64,000 bases of DNA from assembly GCF_943181415.1 (NCBI RefSeq), contig NZ_CALPBZ010000001.1, forward strand, positions 1 through 64,000. Direction: 5' to 3'. The notes under the pieces are model-generated. The model was given only the letters and a program-made list of their open reading frames with translations. It had not been told where the DNA came from and did no database searches. This stretch comes from Microbacterium sp. Marseille-Q6648. Lineage in GTDB: Bacteria; Actinomycetota; Actinomycetes; Actinomycetales; Microbacteriaceae. The position numbers and the translations under genes are program-made. Below, piece after piece: positions 52,308-61,699 of this stretch. Every line of letters starts with the position of its first letter. Position 1 is the first letter of the stretch.

Positions 52308-52828
52308 CGCCCCGAGTCGGACTGGTCTGGGCGCAGGCGCGCGGCGGCGTGATCGGCGCCGACGGCGGGATGCCGTGGCACGTCCCCGAGGACCTCGCGC
52401 ACTTCAAGACGCTCACGCTCGGGTGCCCGGTCATCATGGGCCGGCGGACGTGGGAGTCCTTCCCCGAGCGCTTCCGGCCGCTTCCGGGTCGCCGCAACAT
52501 CGTCGTCACCCGTCAGGACTCTTGGGCTGCGGACGGCGCGGAGCGGGCGGACTCGCTCGGCGCGGCGCTCGCCGTGGCGAGCGAGGGGGCACCGGAGCAG
52601 ATCTGGGTGATCGGCGGAGGCCAGCTCTACCGCGAGGCCATCGCCGGCGCCGATCGGCTCGAGGTGACCGAGATCGACCTCGAGGTCGCCGGGGACACCA
52701 CGGCGCCGCCCACAGACGGCTGGCGGGTCGTCGCCGCAGAACCGGGGGAGGGGTGGGCGACCTCGCGCACCGGCATCCGCTATCGCTTCTTGACCCTCGG
52801 GCGCGGCACCCCCGATCGGGAGAGCTGA
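52304..52828 (+). CDS. folA: Dihydrofolate reductase
   Basis: The 174-residue protein has [36 protein letters not shown] (folate-site Asp/Glu equivalent in PEDLAHFK), [28 protein letters not shown] and [14 protein letters not shown], all DHFR hallmarks. It reduces dihydrofolate with NADPH and is the trimethoprim target. It overlaps the thyA stop, forming the classic thyA-folA pair. Confidence 0.96.
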   Translation: MTPRVGLVWAQARGGVIGADGGMPWHVPEDLAHFKTLTLGCPVIMGRRTWESFPERFRPLPGRRNIVVTRQDSWAADGAERADSLGAALAVASEGAPEQIWVIGGGQLYREAIAGADRLEVTEIDLEVAGDTTAPPTDGWRVVAAEPGEGWATSRTGIRYRFLTLGRGTPDRES

Positions 52829-52832
52829 TCGG

Positions 52833-53597
52833 ATGCCGCGCACCGCGCTGATCACCGGGGCCAGTTCCGGGCTGGGCGCCGAGTTCGCCCGGCAGCTCGC
52901 CGCACAGGGCGCCGATCTCGTGCTGGTGGCGCGCGACGAGGCCGCCCTGCACGAGCTGGGCGGGCGCCTGACGGCTGAGCACGGCATCCGTCACGAGGTC
53001 ATCGTCGCCGACCTCGCCGATCCGGCGCAGACCGCCCGCGTCGCGCAGCGCCTCCGCGACGCAGAGCGTCCCGTGGGGATCCTCGTGAACAACGCCGGGT
53101 TCGGCCTGCCGCTGGACTTCGCTGGCAACGACATCGACGACGAGGTCCGTCATCTGACCGTGCACGTCGAGGCGACCATGCGGCTCATGCACGCCGCGCT
53201 CGACGCCATGCTGGCCCGGGGGAACGGCCGCATCGTCAATGTGGCATCGGTGGCGGCGTTCCTGCCGCGGGGCACGTACGGCGCCGCCAAGCGCTGGGTG
53301 CTCGACGTCAGCCGATGGGCGAACGTGGCCTACCGTGACCGCGGCGTGACCGTGACCGCGGTGTGTCCGGGCTTCACCCATACCGACTTCCACGCCCGCA
53401 TGGGCCTCGCGGCGGGGCGCGAGGGCGTACCCGGTCCGCTGTGGCTGGATGCCCCGTTCGTGGTGTCGAGCGCGCTACGCGACGTCGCGCGCGGCCGGGC
53501 GGTGTCGGTGCCGTCCGTGCGCTACCGCCTGCTGACGGGCCTCGCCGGGCTTCTTCCCGACCGCATCCTGGTGGCCGCGGGCGGCACCGGCCGCTGA
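52833..53597 (+). CDS. Short-chain dehydrogenase/reductase
   Basis: The 254-residue protein is a classical SDR: TGxxxGxG loop in ALITGASSGLGAEFARQ, NNAG in ILVNNAGFGLPL, and the catalytic Ser, Tyr and Lys in IVNVASVAAFLPRGTYGAAKRWV. The sequence GFTHTDFHARMG after the catalytic region resembles the DltE/YqjQ-like group. The substrate is unknown. It starts 4 nt after folA and ends 57 nt before dapA. Confidence 0.92.
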   Translation: MPRTALITGASSGLGAEFARQLAAQGADLVLVARDEAALHELGGRLTAEHGIRHEVIVADLADPAQTARVAQRLRDAERPVGILVNNAGFGLPLDFAGNDIDDEVRHLTVHVEATMRLMHAALDAMLARGNGRIVNVASVAAFLPRGTYGAAKRWVLDVSRWANVAYRDRGVTVTAVCPGFTHTDFHARMGLAAGREGVPGPLWLDAPFVVSSALRDVARGRAVSVPSVRYRLLTGLAGLLPDRILVAAGGTGR

Positions 53598-53642
53598 ACG
53601 GCCCCGAGCAGCAGCCGTTCGGCGGGGCGCGCACGCGGCAGA

Positions 53643-53648
53643 TACCCT
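53643..53648 (+). promoter_or_regulatory. -10 element of dapA (leaderless type)
   Basis: TACCCT lies 6 nt before the dapA ATG. Confidence 0.6.
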
Positions 53649-53654
53649 GAGTGC

Positions 53655-54632
53655 ATGACGCACACCGGCAATCCCTTCGGTCAGGTGCTCGTCGCGCTCG
53701 TCACCCCGATGACGGCCGACGGCGAGGTCGACTGGCCCGCCGTCGAGAAGCACATCGACGACGTCATCACCGCGGGGGCCGACGGCATCGTCGTGACCGG
53801 CACCACCGGCGAGACCTCGACGCTCACCGACGCCGAGAAGATCCGTCTCGTCGAGGTCGGAAAGGACGTCGCTTCGGGGCGCGCCGCGATCATCACCGGC
53901 GGCGGGTCGAACGAGACCGCGCACGCGATCGAGCTCTACAAGGCGAGCGAGAAGGCCGGCGCGGACGGCATCATGATCGTCACGCCGTACTACAACAAGC
54001 CCACGCAGGCGGGGATCCTCACCCACTTCCGGCTCGTCGCCGACGCCACCGATCTGCCGGTGATCCTCTACGACATCCCCGGCCGCACGGGCGTGCCCAT
54101 CAAGTACGAGACCATCCTGCGCCTGGCCAAGCACCCGAACATCCTGGCGGTCAAGGATGCGAAAGGCGACTTCAGCGAGGTCAGCCGCGTGCTGAACCAG
54201 ACCGATCTCATGTACTTCTCGGGCGACGACGCCAACGTCCTGCCGCACCTGTCGATCGGCGCGACGGGACTCATCGGCGTCACGGCGAACATCGCCGCGC
54301 AGCCGTACCGCGTCATCGTGGATGCCGTCAACCGGGGCGACCTGTCGGCGGCGACTGCCGCGCACAAGCAGCTCGAGCCGCTCGTGCGCGCGGTGATGAC
54401 GCACGTGCCGGGCACCGTCTCGGCCAAGTACATCCTCCACGGCCTCGGCCGGATCGGGAGCCCGCGCGTGCGCCTGCCCCTGGTCGGCCCCGAGGAGTGG
54501 GAGGCCGCGATGATCGAGGACGAGCTCGCCGCCGTGACCGGCGTGCCCGGCGTCGATTTCTCCAACTTCCGCCCGGATCGCAACGCCGCCGCCGGTGGCG
54601 CGCTGCCGAAGGTCTCGGGCACGACCAGATGA
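53655..54632 (+). CDS. dapA: 4-hydroxy-tetrahydrodipicolinate synthase
   Basis: DapA condenses pyruvate with aspartate semialdehyde, the first step of the DAP/lysine branch. The 325-residue protein has GIVVTGTTGETSTLTDAEK, IIVTPYYNKPTQ-type (here IMIVTPYYNKPTQAG with the active-site Tyr), LPVILYDIPGRTG and the Schiff-base Lys in ILAVKDAKGDFSEV. Its partner dapB is 5 kb upstream. rnj follows after 72 nt, the usual dapA-rnj order in actinobacteria. Confidence 0.96.
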   Translation: MTHTGNPFGQVLVALVTPMTADGEVDWPAVEKHIDDVITAGADGIVVTGTTGETSTLTDAEKIRLVEVGKDVASGRAAIITGGGSNETAHAIELYKASEKAGADGIMIVTPYYNKPTQAGILTHFRLVADATDLPVILYDIPGRTGVPIKYETILRLAKHPNILAVKDAKGDFSEVSRVLNQTDLMYFSGDDANVLPHLSIGATGLIGVTANIAAQPYRVIVDAVNRGDLSAATAAHKQLEPLVRAVMTHVPGTVSAKYILHGLGRIGSPRVRLPLVGPEEWEAAMIEDELAAVTGVPGVDFSNFRPDRNAAAGGALPKVSGTTR

Positions 54633-54704
54633 CCCTCGCCCCGGAGGTCGACCGGCCACGGGGCGGAAAGCGAACGGATGCCGCGGCATCCCGAGGAGGC
54701 CGAC

Positions 54705-56379
54705 ATGCCCACCACCCCCTACGACCCCCGCCCTCGCGGCCGGCACGCTGCGCGTCACACCGCTGGGCGGCCTCGGCGAGGTCGGCCGGAACATGACCGT
54801 GTTCGAGTTCGACGGCAAGCTGCTCGTGGTGGACTGCGGCGTGCTCTTCCCCGAGGAGCACCAGCCCGGTGTCGACCTGATCCTGCCGGACTTCGAGCCC
54901 ATCAAGGGACGCCTCGACGACATCGTCGCCGTCGTGCTCACCCACGGCCATGAAGACCACATCGGCGCCGTGCCCTACCTGCTGAAGCTGAAGAAGGACA
55001 TCCCACTCGTCGGATCGGGCCTGACGCTGGCCCTCGTCGAGGCGAAGCTCAAAGAGCATCGCATCAAGCCGTTCACCCTCACCGTCGCCGAAGGGCAGAC
55101 CGAGCGCCTCGGTCCCTTCGACCTCGAGTTCGTCGCGGTCAACCACTCCATTCCCGACGCGTTGGCGGTGGCGATCCGCACGCCCGCCGGGATGGTGCTC
55201 GCCACCGGCGACTTCAAGATGGATCAGCTCCCGCTGGACGGCCGGCTCACCGACCTGCGCGCGTTCGCGCGACTGGGTGAAGAGGGAGTCGACCTCTTCA
55301 TGGTCGACTCCACGAATGCCGACGTGCCCGGGTTCACTCCGCTGGAGCGCGAGATCGGGCCCGTCCTCGACCAGGTCATCGGCAAGGCGCCGCGGCGGGT
55401 CATCGTCGCGAGCTTCTCGAGCCATGTCCACCGCGTGCAGCAGGTGCTGGACGCCGCCGCCGCCCACGGACGCCGCGTCGCGCTGCTCGGGCGCAGCATG
55501 CTCCGCAACATGACGATCGCCGAGGACCTCGGGTACCTGAAGGTCCCGCAGGGCGTGCTGATCGACTACAAGAAGGCGCGGGACCTGCCCGAGGACCGGA
55601 TCGTGTACATGTCGACGGGTTCCCAGGGCGAGCCGATGGCCGTCCTGAGCCGGATGGCGAACCTCGACCACGAGATCGAGCCGGGCGAGGGCGACACGGT
55701 GATCCTCGCCTCGAGCCTCATCCCCGGCAATGAGAACGCCGTCTACCGCGTGATCGACGGTCTGACCAAGCTCGGTGCGAACGTCGTGCACAAGGGCAAC
55801 GCCAAGGTGCACGTGTCGGGCCACGCCGCCGCCGGCGAGCTGCTCTACTGCTACAACATCCTGAAGCCCCGCAACGTGCTTCCTATCCACGGCGAGTACC
55901 GTCACCTGATGGCCAACGCACGGCTGGCGCAGGACAGCGGCATCCCGTCCGAACGCACGATCCTCGGCGAGAACGGCACGGTCGTGGACCTGCGCGACGG
56001 AGACGCCACGGTCGTCGGTCAGCTGGACCTCGGCTTCGTCTACGTCGACGGCTCGACGGTGGGCGAGATCACCGACGCCGACCTCAAGGACCGCCGCATA
56101 CTCGGCGAAGAGGGGTTCATCTCGGTCATCGTGGTCGTCGATGCCGCCACCGGCCGCATCATCACCGGGCCCGAGATCCACGCCCGCGGGTTCGCCGAGC
56201 AGGACGCGGTCTTCGAGGACGTCAAGCCCAAGATCGCCGCAGCTCTCGCCGAGGCGGCGCAGTCGGGCGTCCGCGATCAGCATGCGCTGTCGCAGGTGGT
56301 GCGGCGCACGATCGGCCGGTGGGTCAACCAGCGGCTGCGTCGGCGCCCCATGATCGTGCCGCTGGTCATCGAGGCCTGA
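54705..56379 (+). CDS. rnj: Ribonuclease J, with an apparent frameshift near the N-terminus
   Basis: RNase J is a metallo-beta-lactamase/beta-CASP endo- and 5'-3' exonuclease. Motifs: VVLTHGHEDHIGAVPYLL (HxHxDH), NHSIPDALAVAI, ATGDFKMD, DSTNAD, the beta-CASP STGSQGEPMAVL and IPGNENAV, and IHGEYRHL. The family begins MPTTPYDPALAAGTLRVTPLGG. Here ATG 54705, with AGGAGG 5 nt upstream, encodes MPTTPYDP, but a run of five C (54725-54729) shifts the frame; four C would restore it. The main frame has no good start before MTVFEF. This may be a sequencing indel. Confidence 0.9.
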
Positions 56380-56404
56380 CCCGGTCCCGGCGGCGGCGCG
56401 GCCG

Positions 56405-56410
56405 TACAAT
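56405..56410 (+). promoter_or_regulatory. -10 element of the second GNAT gene (leaderless type)
   Basis: TACAAT, close to the ideal -10, lies 6 nt before the ATG. Confidence 0.6.
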
Positions 56411-56416
56411 CGCGAC

Positions 56417-56911
56417 ATGCCCGCCTCGTTCCGCCTCAGACCTGCCACGCAGGCCGACGGCGCGTTCCTCGGCGACATGGTCGTCGAGGCTGCGAACTGG
56501 CGGTCGGGCGGCGAGCGGCCCAAGCACCAGGTGCTCGCCGACCCCGATCACGGTCGCTACATCTCCGGATGGATGCGGCCGGGAGACGCCGGCTTCGTCG
56601 CCCAGGCCGCCAGTGGCGAGGCCATCGGCGCCGCGTGGTACCGCATGTTCCCGCGATCCGAACCCGGATTCGGCTACGTCGGAACGGGCGTACCCGAGCT
56701 CATCATCGGCGTCCGGCCGATGTGGCGCGCCCACGGCGTCGGACGCGAGCTGCTGCAGCGTCTCTGCGAGCACGCGAACGCGCACGGGTACGGGCGGATC
56801 AGCCTCAGCGTCGAGCGAGGCAACTTCGCCGCGACGCTCTATCGCAGCGAGGGCTTCGCGGTGACGCAGGCCGGCGTGGGGCGCAGCACGATGGTCAAGC
56901 GTCTGGGCTGA
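56417..56911 (+). CDS. GNAT family N-acetyltransferase
   Basis: The 164-residue protein has the GNAT core: FRLRPATQADGAFLGDMVVEAANW at the start, PELIIGVRPMWRAHGVGRELLQRLCEHANAHG as motif A and ISLSVERGNFAATLYRSEGFAV as motif B. The sequence suggests a small-molecule acetyltransferase; the substrate is unknown. It sits between rnj and ftsK as a single leaderless gene. Confidence 0.9.
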   Translation: MPASFRLRPATQADGAFLGDMVVEAANWRSGGERPKHQVLADPDHGRYISGWMRPGDAGFVAQAASGEAIGAAWYRMFPRSEPGFGYVGTGVPELIIGVRPMWRAHGVGRELLQRLCEHANAHGYGRISLSVERGNFAATLYRSEGFAVTQAGVGRSTMVKRLG

Positions 56912-56981
56912 GGGCACCCGCCGGGTCGGCGCTCCGCGTGGTGACCGGTGAAAGTCGGCGATCCGGCCTACCGTGGAAGGC

Positions 56982-59678
56982 ATGCCACGCAGTTCCAGTG
57001 CGCCCGCCGCCGGCCGCGCGCCCGCGAAGGGCTCGACCTCGCGCGCCCGCAAGCCCGATCCGGCGCCCAAGCGGTACGTCGGCGACGCCGAGCGCCCGCC
57101 CGTGGCCGTACGCGCGTGGCTGGGCCTCGCTCACGCCGTCGGCGGACTGTTCCGCGCCTTCGGCCCCGAGACGCTCGCCAAGGACGAGCGCCGCGACGGG
57201 TTCCCGTTCCTCCTGGTGCTGCTGGCCGTCGCAGGCTCGGTCGTGGAGTGGTTCCTCATCGGCACCGAGGTCGCGGCCACGATCAGCGCCTACACCGTGG
57301 GCGGCCTTCTCGGCCGCGAGGCGTTCCTGATGCCGGTGCTCCTGCTCATCCTCGCCGGGTGGATGTTCCGGCATCCCTCGTCCGTGCACGACAACGGACG
57401 CATCGGCATCGGATTCGGGATGCTGGTGCTCATGATCGCGGGCTTCTGCCACGTCGCCGGAGGCCGCCCGCAGCCCAACCAGGGCCTGCCCGCCCTCAGC
57501 GAGGCCGGCGGTCTCTTCGGCTGGATGGTCGGCGAACCGCTCGCGATGGTCCTCACCGATGTCGGTGCCTACATCGTGCTGAGCGCGCTCACGCTGCTGA
57601 GTGTGCTCATCATCACCAAGACGCCGCCGAACCGCATCGGCACCAGGCTGGGCGAGCTGTACGCCTGGATGTTCGGCGCCGAGCCCCGTCCGCAGACATC
57701 GGCCGCGGATACCGCGGACGCGGACGACGCGGATGACGCGCTGCCGTGGTGGCGCCGGAACAAGACCGGGCGCGAGAAGGACTCCGACGGCACGCTCGGG
57801 TCGCAGGACCTCACCGAGCTGCTCACTCCCGGACACGCGGAGGGCGGCTTCGACCAGGCCCTCGAGCCCGAGCCGCCGGCTCCCGCCGCCGCGGCACCCG
57901 ACGCTCTCACCGAGGTGATCGACCCGGCCGTCCTCGCTCGAGCCACCAAGGGCGCGCGAAAGGGAGGGACGTCGCTGCAGGACGACTCGCCGTCCGACCC
58001 GCAGGACGACGGAACGCTCCCCGGGCTCTCGGGGCTCGGCTCCGAAGGCCCGCACGACGCACCCCACACGCCCTACCGTCTGCCGTCGGTGCAGGCGCTG
58101 GCGCAGGGGACGCCGCACAAGGCCCGGTCGCAGGCCAACGACGACACGGTGCGCGCGATCACCGGCGTGCTCGACCAGTTCTCGGTCGACGCCCGGGTGA
58201 CCGGGTTCTCGCGCGGACCGACGGTGACGCAGTACGAGATCGAGCTGGGCCCGGGTGTCAAGGTCGAGCGGATCACGGCCCTCACCAACAACATCGCCTA
58301 CGCGGTCGCCTCCAACGAGGTGCGGATCCTGGCCCCCATCCCCGGCAAGAGCGCGATCGGCGTCGAGATCCCCAATGCCGACCGCGAGATCGTCACGCTC
58401 GGCGACGTGCTGCGCTCGCAGGCGGCTGCACAGTCCACGCATCCGATGACCATCGGCGTCGGCAAGGACGTCGGCGGCGGGTACGTCGTGGCCAACCTGG
58501 CGAAGATGCCCCACCTCCTGGTCGCCGGCTCCACCGGATCGGGCAAGTCCAGCTTCGTGAACTCCATGATCACGAGCCTCCTGATGCGGGCGAAGCCCTC
58601 CGATGTGCGCATGGTGCTCATCGACCCCAAGCGCGTCGAGCTCACCAGCTACGCCGGCGTTCCCCACCTGATCACCCCGATCATCACCAACCCGAAGAAG
58701 GCCGCCGAGGCCCTGCAGTGGGTGGTGAAGGAGATGGACATGCGGTACGACGACCTCGCGTCGTTCGGATTCCGCCACATCGACGACTTCAACAAGGCCG
58801 TGGTCGCAGGCGACCTGAAGCTGCCCGAGGGCAGCCAGCGGGTTCTCAAGCCCTATCCCTACCTCCTCGTGGTGGTCGACGAGCTCGCCGACCTCATGAT
58901 GGTCGCCCCGCGCGACGTCGAGGACTCGATCGTGCGCATCACGCAGCTGGCGCGAGCGTCCGGCATCCACCTGGTCCTGGCCACGCAGCGCCCGAGCGTC
59001 GACGTCGTCACGGGCCTCATCAAGGCCAACGTGCCCTCCCGTCTGGCGTTCGCCGTCACGAGCGTGACCGATTCCCGCGTCATCCTCGACCAGCCGGGCG
59101 CCGACAAGCTCATCGGCCAGGGTGACGGGCTGTTCCTGCCGATGGGCGCGTCGAAGTCGCTCCGTGTGCAGGGCGCGTGGGTCAGCGAGACGGAGATCGA
59201 GAAGGTGGTCGCCCACGTGACCGCCCAGGCGCGCCCGGAATACCGTCCGGACGTTCAGGCCACCCAGGAGAAGAAGGAGATCGACGCCGACATCGGCGAC
59301 GACCTCGAGCTGCTGCTGGCCGCGGCCGAGCTGGTGGTGTCGACGCAGTTCGGGTCGACCTCCATGCTCCAGCGAAAGCTGCGCGTCGGGTTCGCCAAGG
59401 CCGGTCGCCTGATGGACCTGCTCGAATCCCGCGAGATCGTCGGCCCGTCCGAAGGATCCAAGGCCCGCGACGTCCTGGTCACCGCCGAGCAGCTGCCGGG
59501 GGTCATGGCGCGGATGCGCGGCGACGACGTGCCCGAGACGCCTCCCGCACCGTCGTCCGAGCCCGCGGACCCCTATGCGGCGGACCCTGTCGAGCAGCAG
59601 TTCGAGGGGTACGCCGTCGAAGAGGTCGATGACGACGACGACGAGGACGCCTGGGGCCTGACGGGACGCGACCGATGA
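56982..59678 (+). CDS. ftsK: DNA translocase FtsK
   Basis: FtsK anchors at the septum and pumps chromosomal DNA during division. The 898-residue protein has four membrane helices at the N-terminus (about 70-220), an acidic/Pro-rich linker (~235-385), the alpha/beta motor with Walker [13 protein letters not shown] and Walker [14 protein letters not shown], and the DNA-reading gamma winged-helix domain near 760-830 ([29 protein letters not shown]). ATG 56982 is preferred over a GTG three codons earlier because TACCGT (56969-56974) lies 7 nt upstream. ATGA overlap with pgsA. Confidence 0.96.
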   Translation: MPRSSSAPAAGRAPAKGSTSRARKPDPAPKRYVGDAERPPVAVRAWLGLAHAVGGLFRAFGPETLAKDERRDGFPFLLVLLAVAGSVVEWFLIGTEVAATISAYTVGGLLGREAFLMPVLLLILAGWMFRHPSSVHDNGRIGIGFGMLVLMIAGFCHVAGGRPQPNQGLPALSEAGGLFGWMVGEPLAMVLTDVGAYIVLSALTLLSVLIITKTPPNRIGTRLGELYAWMFGAEPRPQTSAADTADADDADDALPWWRRNKTGREKDSDGTLGSQDLTELLTPGHAEGGFDQALEPEPPAPAAAAPDALTEVIDPAVLARATKGARKGGTSLQDDSPSDPQDDGTLPGLSGLGSEGPHDAPHTPYRLPSVQALAQGTPHKARSQANDDTVRAITGVLDQFSVDARVTGFSRGPTVTQYEIELGPGVKVERITALTNNIAYAVASNEVRILAPIPGKSAIGVEIPNADREIVTLGDVLRSQAAAQSTHPMTIGVGKDVGGGYVVANLAKMPHLLVAGSTGSGKSSFVNSMITSLLMRAKPSDVRMVLIDPKRVELTSYAGVPHLITPIITNPKKAAEALQWVVKEMDMRYDDLASFGFRHIDDFNKAVVAGDLKLPEGSQRVLKPYPYLLVVVDELADLMMVAPRDVEDSIVRITQLARASGIHLVLATQRPSVDVVTGLIKANVPSRLAFAVTSVTDSRVILDQPGADKLIGQGDGLFLPMGASKSLRVQGAWVSETEIEKVVAHVTAQARPEYRPDVQATQEKKEIDADIGDDLELLLAAAELVVSTQFGSTSMLQRKLRVGFAKAGRLMDLLESREIVGPSEGSKARDVLVTAEQLPGVMARMRGDDVPETPPAPSSEPADPYAADPVEQQFEGYAVEEVDDDDDEDAWGLTGRDR

Positions 59679-60247
59679 GCGTTCCCCGCCAGCTTCCGAA
59701 CATCATCACGATCGTCCGCATCCTCTGCGCGCCCGTCTTCGTATGGATGCTGCTGGCCGACGGCGGCGCCGACGGCCCGCTCCGGTGGTGGGCGGCCGTG
59801 CTCTTCGTCGTGGCCATCGCCACGGACGGCGTCGACGGCTATCTCGCTCGTCGCCACGAGATCGTGACCGACCTCGGAAAGCTGCTCGACCCCATCGCCG
59901 ACAAGGTTCTGACCGGTGCGGCCTTCGTCGGCCTGTCGATCCTGCTCGAACTGCCGTGGTGGATCACCATCGTCGTGCTCATCCGCGAGATCGGCATCAC
60001 CGTCTACCGGTTCGCGGTGGTCAGCGACCATGTGCTCGCCGCCGCATGGATGGGAAAGCTCAAGACCGTCGCCCAGGCTCTCGCGCTGTCACTCGCGCTG
60101 CTGCCGCTGTGGAACGTCGTCGGCGAGTGGATCTGGTGGGTCAACGGAGTCACGATGACCGTCGCGGTGATCCTCACCATCGCCAGCGGCATCGACTACG
60201 TGATCTCGGAAGTGCGCGGCGCGCGACGGGGGAGCCGGTCGTCGTGA
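59675..60247 (+). CDS. pgsA: CDP-diacylglycerol-glycerol-3-phosphate phosphatidyltransferase
   Basis: PgsA makes phosphatidylglycerol phosphate in the membrane. The 190-residue protein has several hydrophobic helices and the CDP-alcohol phosphotransferase motif [27 protein letters not shown] (three Asp for metal). Start [22 protein letters not shown] is typical. It is coupled to ftsK (ATGA) and cinA (GTGA), giving an ftsK-pgsA-cinA operon. Confidence 0.95.
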   Translation: MSVPRQLPNIITIVRILCAPVFVWMLLADGGADGPLRWWAAVLFVVAIATDGVDGYLARRHEIVTDLGKLLDPIADKVLTGAAFVGLSILLELPWWITIVVLIREIGITVYRFAVVSDHVLAAAWMGKLKTVAQALALSLALLPLWNVVGEWIWWVNGVTMTVAVILTIASGIDYVISEVRGARRGSRSS

Positions 60248-60711
60248 CCTCGGTTGCCGCGGCCGTCCTGGCGCTCCTGGCGCGACGCGAGTGGACGATC
60301 GCCACGGCCGAGTCCCTCACCGCCGGCATGGTGTCCTCGGAGCTGGCCGCCGTGCCCGGAGCCTCCGCCCATCTCCGCGGCGGCGTGGTCGCCTACGCCA
60401 CCGATGTCAAGCGCACGCTCCTGGGTGTCGACGGCGCACTGCTGCGACGCCGCGGTGCCGTCGACGCAGACGTGGCCCGCCAGATGGCGGCGGGAGCGCG
60501 CCGCCTGCTGACGGCGGACGTCGGGGTCGCCACGACCGGTGTCGCCGGCCCGGACGCCCAGGACGGCACGCCGGTGGGAACGGTGTTCGTCGCCGTCGCC
60601 ACCCCCGAGGGCTCGCATGTCGTCGACCTGCGCCTGGCGGGATCGCGTCATGAGATCCGCACGGCGAGCACGTTGCGGGCGCTCGAAGCCGTGGTGGCCC
60701 ACCTGTCGTGA
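60244..60711 (+). CDS. cinA: CinA family protein (C-terminal domain only)
   Basis: The 155-residue protein corresponds to the CinA C-terminal nicotinamide-nucleotide amidase domain: IATAESLTAGMVSSELAAVPGAS, GGVVAYATDVKRTLLGV, TGVAGPDAQDGTPVGTVFVAVA. This PncC-type domain hydrolyses NMN to nicotinate mononucleotide in characterised relatives. The N-terminal MoCF-like domain of long CinA is absent, as often in actinobacteria. It precedes the HTH-DUF3046-recA group. Confidence 0.93.
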   Translation: MTSVAAAVLALLARREWTIATAESLTAGMVSSELAAVPGASAHLRGGVVAYATDVKRTLLGVDGALLRRRGAVDADVARQMAAGARRLLTADVGVATTGVAGPDAQDGTPVGTVFVAVATPEGSHVVDLRLAGSRHEIRTASTLRALEAVVAHLS

Positions 60712-60864
60712 AAGACGTCGCCGAGGGGAACAATCGGTGTTTCGTCGCCGTTACATTCCGCGATTCCCACCCATTGCACAGCGCGCGGGATTAGATTGGC
60801 ATCCAGCACCGTTGTACTGTTGTCCACCCGGGCAGCGGGTGAATCAGACGTGAGGAGGGGACCC
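60712..60864 (+). promoter_or_regulatory. Promoter region of the ClgR-like regulator
   Basis: TAGATT at 60792-60797 and TACTGT near 60815 are possible -10 elements. The AT-richer stretch GTTACATTCCGCGATTCCC (from ~60750) may be an operator. AGGAGGGG at about 60853-60860 is the ribosome-binding site. Confidence 0.4.
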
Positions 60865-61173
60865 ATGATCCTGGTTCGACAAGAGATCGGCGAAGTGCTT
60901 CGTGACTTCCGCCAGCAGAAGGGTCGTACCCTCCGTCAAGTGGCCAGTCGCGCGAGCGTCGCTCTCGGATACCTGAGCGAGGTGGAGCGAGGCCAGAAGG
61001 AGGCCTCGAGCGAGATCCTGGCTTCCGTGGCCGAGGCGCTGGACGTTCCCATCTCGACCATCATGCGCGAGGTCGGGGATCGCATCTCCGTGCTCGAGGG
61101 CCTGCAGACCTTCCCGGACGTCGTACCCGACGACCTGGTGGCGTCCGTGGACGCCGAGCTTTCGCTGCGCTGA
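60865..61173 (+). CDS. XRE-family HTH regulator (ClgR-like)
   Basis: The 102-residue protein is essentially one cro/XRE helix-turn-helix: IGEVLRDFRQQKGRTLRQVASRASVALGYLSEVERGQKEASSEILASVAEALDVPIS. The GYLSEVERGQKEAS recognition helix is characteristic of ClgR-type regulators, which activate clp protease and repair genes in actinobacteria and are normally found just before recA. The assignment as ClgR rests on this motif and position. AGGAGGGG precedes the ATG. Confidence 0.9.
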   Translation: MILVRQEIGEVLRDFRQQKGRTLRQVASRASVALGYLSEVERGQKEASSEILASVAEALDVPISTIMREVGDRISVLEGLQTFPDVVPDDLVASVDAELSLR

Positions 61174-61195
61174 CGGCCGCGAGCCTCTCATCGGC

Positions 61196-61417
61196 ATGCG
61201 ACGAAGCGAGTTCGAGCGCGCGGTCTCCGACGAGTTCGGCCCCCGAACGACCTCCCTCCTGGCCGACCTGATCCTTCCCGGGGCGGGCGGTCAGACCGCG
61301 GAGCAGGCGCTGGCGGCGGGCGTTCCGCCGCGCCAGATCTGGACGGCGCTGTGCGCCGAGACCGACGTGCCCGCGGACCGCAGATACGGTGTGGGCCGCC
61401 TCGAGCCCCGACGCTGA
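61196..61417 (+). CDS. DUF3046 family protein
   Basis: The 73-residue protein matches DUF3046: FERAVSDEFGP, GGQTAEQALAAGVPPRQIWTALCAETDVP. The family is restricted to actinobacteria and almost always lies immediately upstream of recA. The function is unknown. It is 22 nt after the ClgR-like gene, so the two are probably one transcript. Confidence 0.92.
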   Translation: MRRSEFERAVSDEFGPRTTSLLADLILPGAGGQTAEQALAAGVPPRQIWTALCAETDVPADRRYGVGRLEPRR

Positions 61418-61453
61418 CCTTCGCCGTTCGGGCTGTCGATTCGCGGCGTGTCG

Positions 61454-61469
61454 TCGAAGATGTGTTCGA
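61454..61469 (+). promoter_or_regulatory. SOS (LexA) box of recA
   Basis: TCGAAGATGTGTTCGA matches the actinobacterial/Bacillus-type LexA site TCGAACRNRYGTTCGA with one mismatch at position 6. It covers the -35 position of a promoter whose -10 is TAGGCT at 61478-61483. Confidence 0.8.
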
Positions 61470-61477
61470 TGACCGCA

Positions 61478-61699
61478 TAGGCTCCTGCACAGCGGGTGTC
61501 GAGGACGATTCTGTCCACAATGCGAGAGGGGCCACGGCCGATGTCGGAACCCCTTCGTAACGTGAACGGAGTCGCAAAGACACCCCACGCCTTGTCGCAG
61601 CATCCGCCCCACCGGCGGGCGGAGCGCGACAGCCTATAGGCGACGGATCTCCGTTCGCGGAATCATCCGCAGACGGGACGAGTGCAGAAGGAGCACGCC
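61478..61699 (+). promoter_or_regulatory. recA -10 and long leader
   Basis: TAGGCT (61478-61483) starts a leader of about 210 nt. It contains TCCGCC/GGGCGGA pairing near 61605-61624 and a second possible -10 (TATAGG near 61635). AAGGAG at 61688-61693 is the ribosome-binding site. No coding frame is convincing in the leader. Confidence 0.55.
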
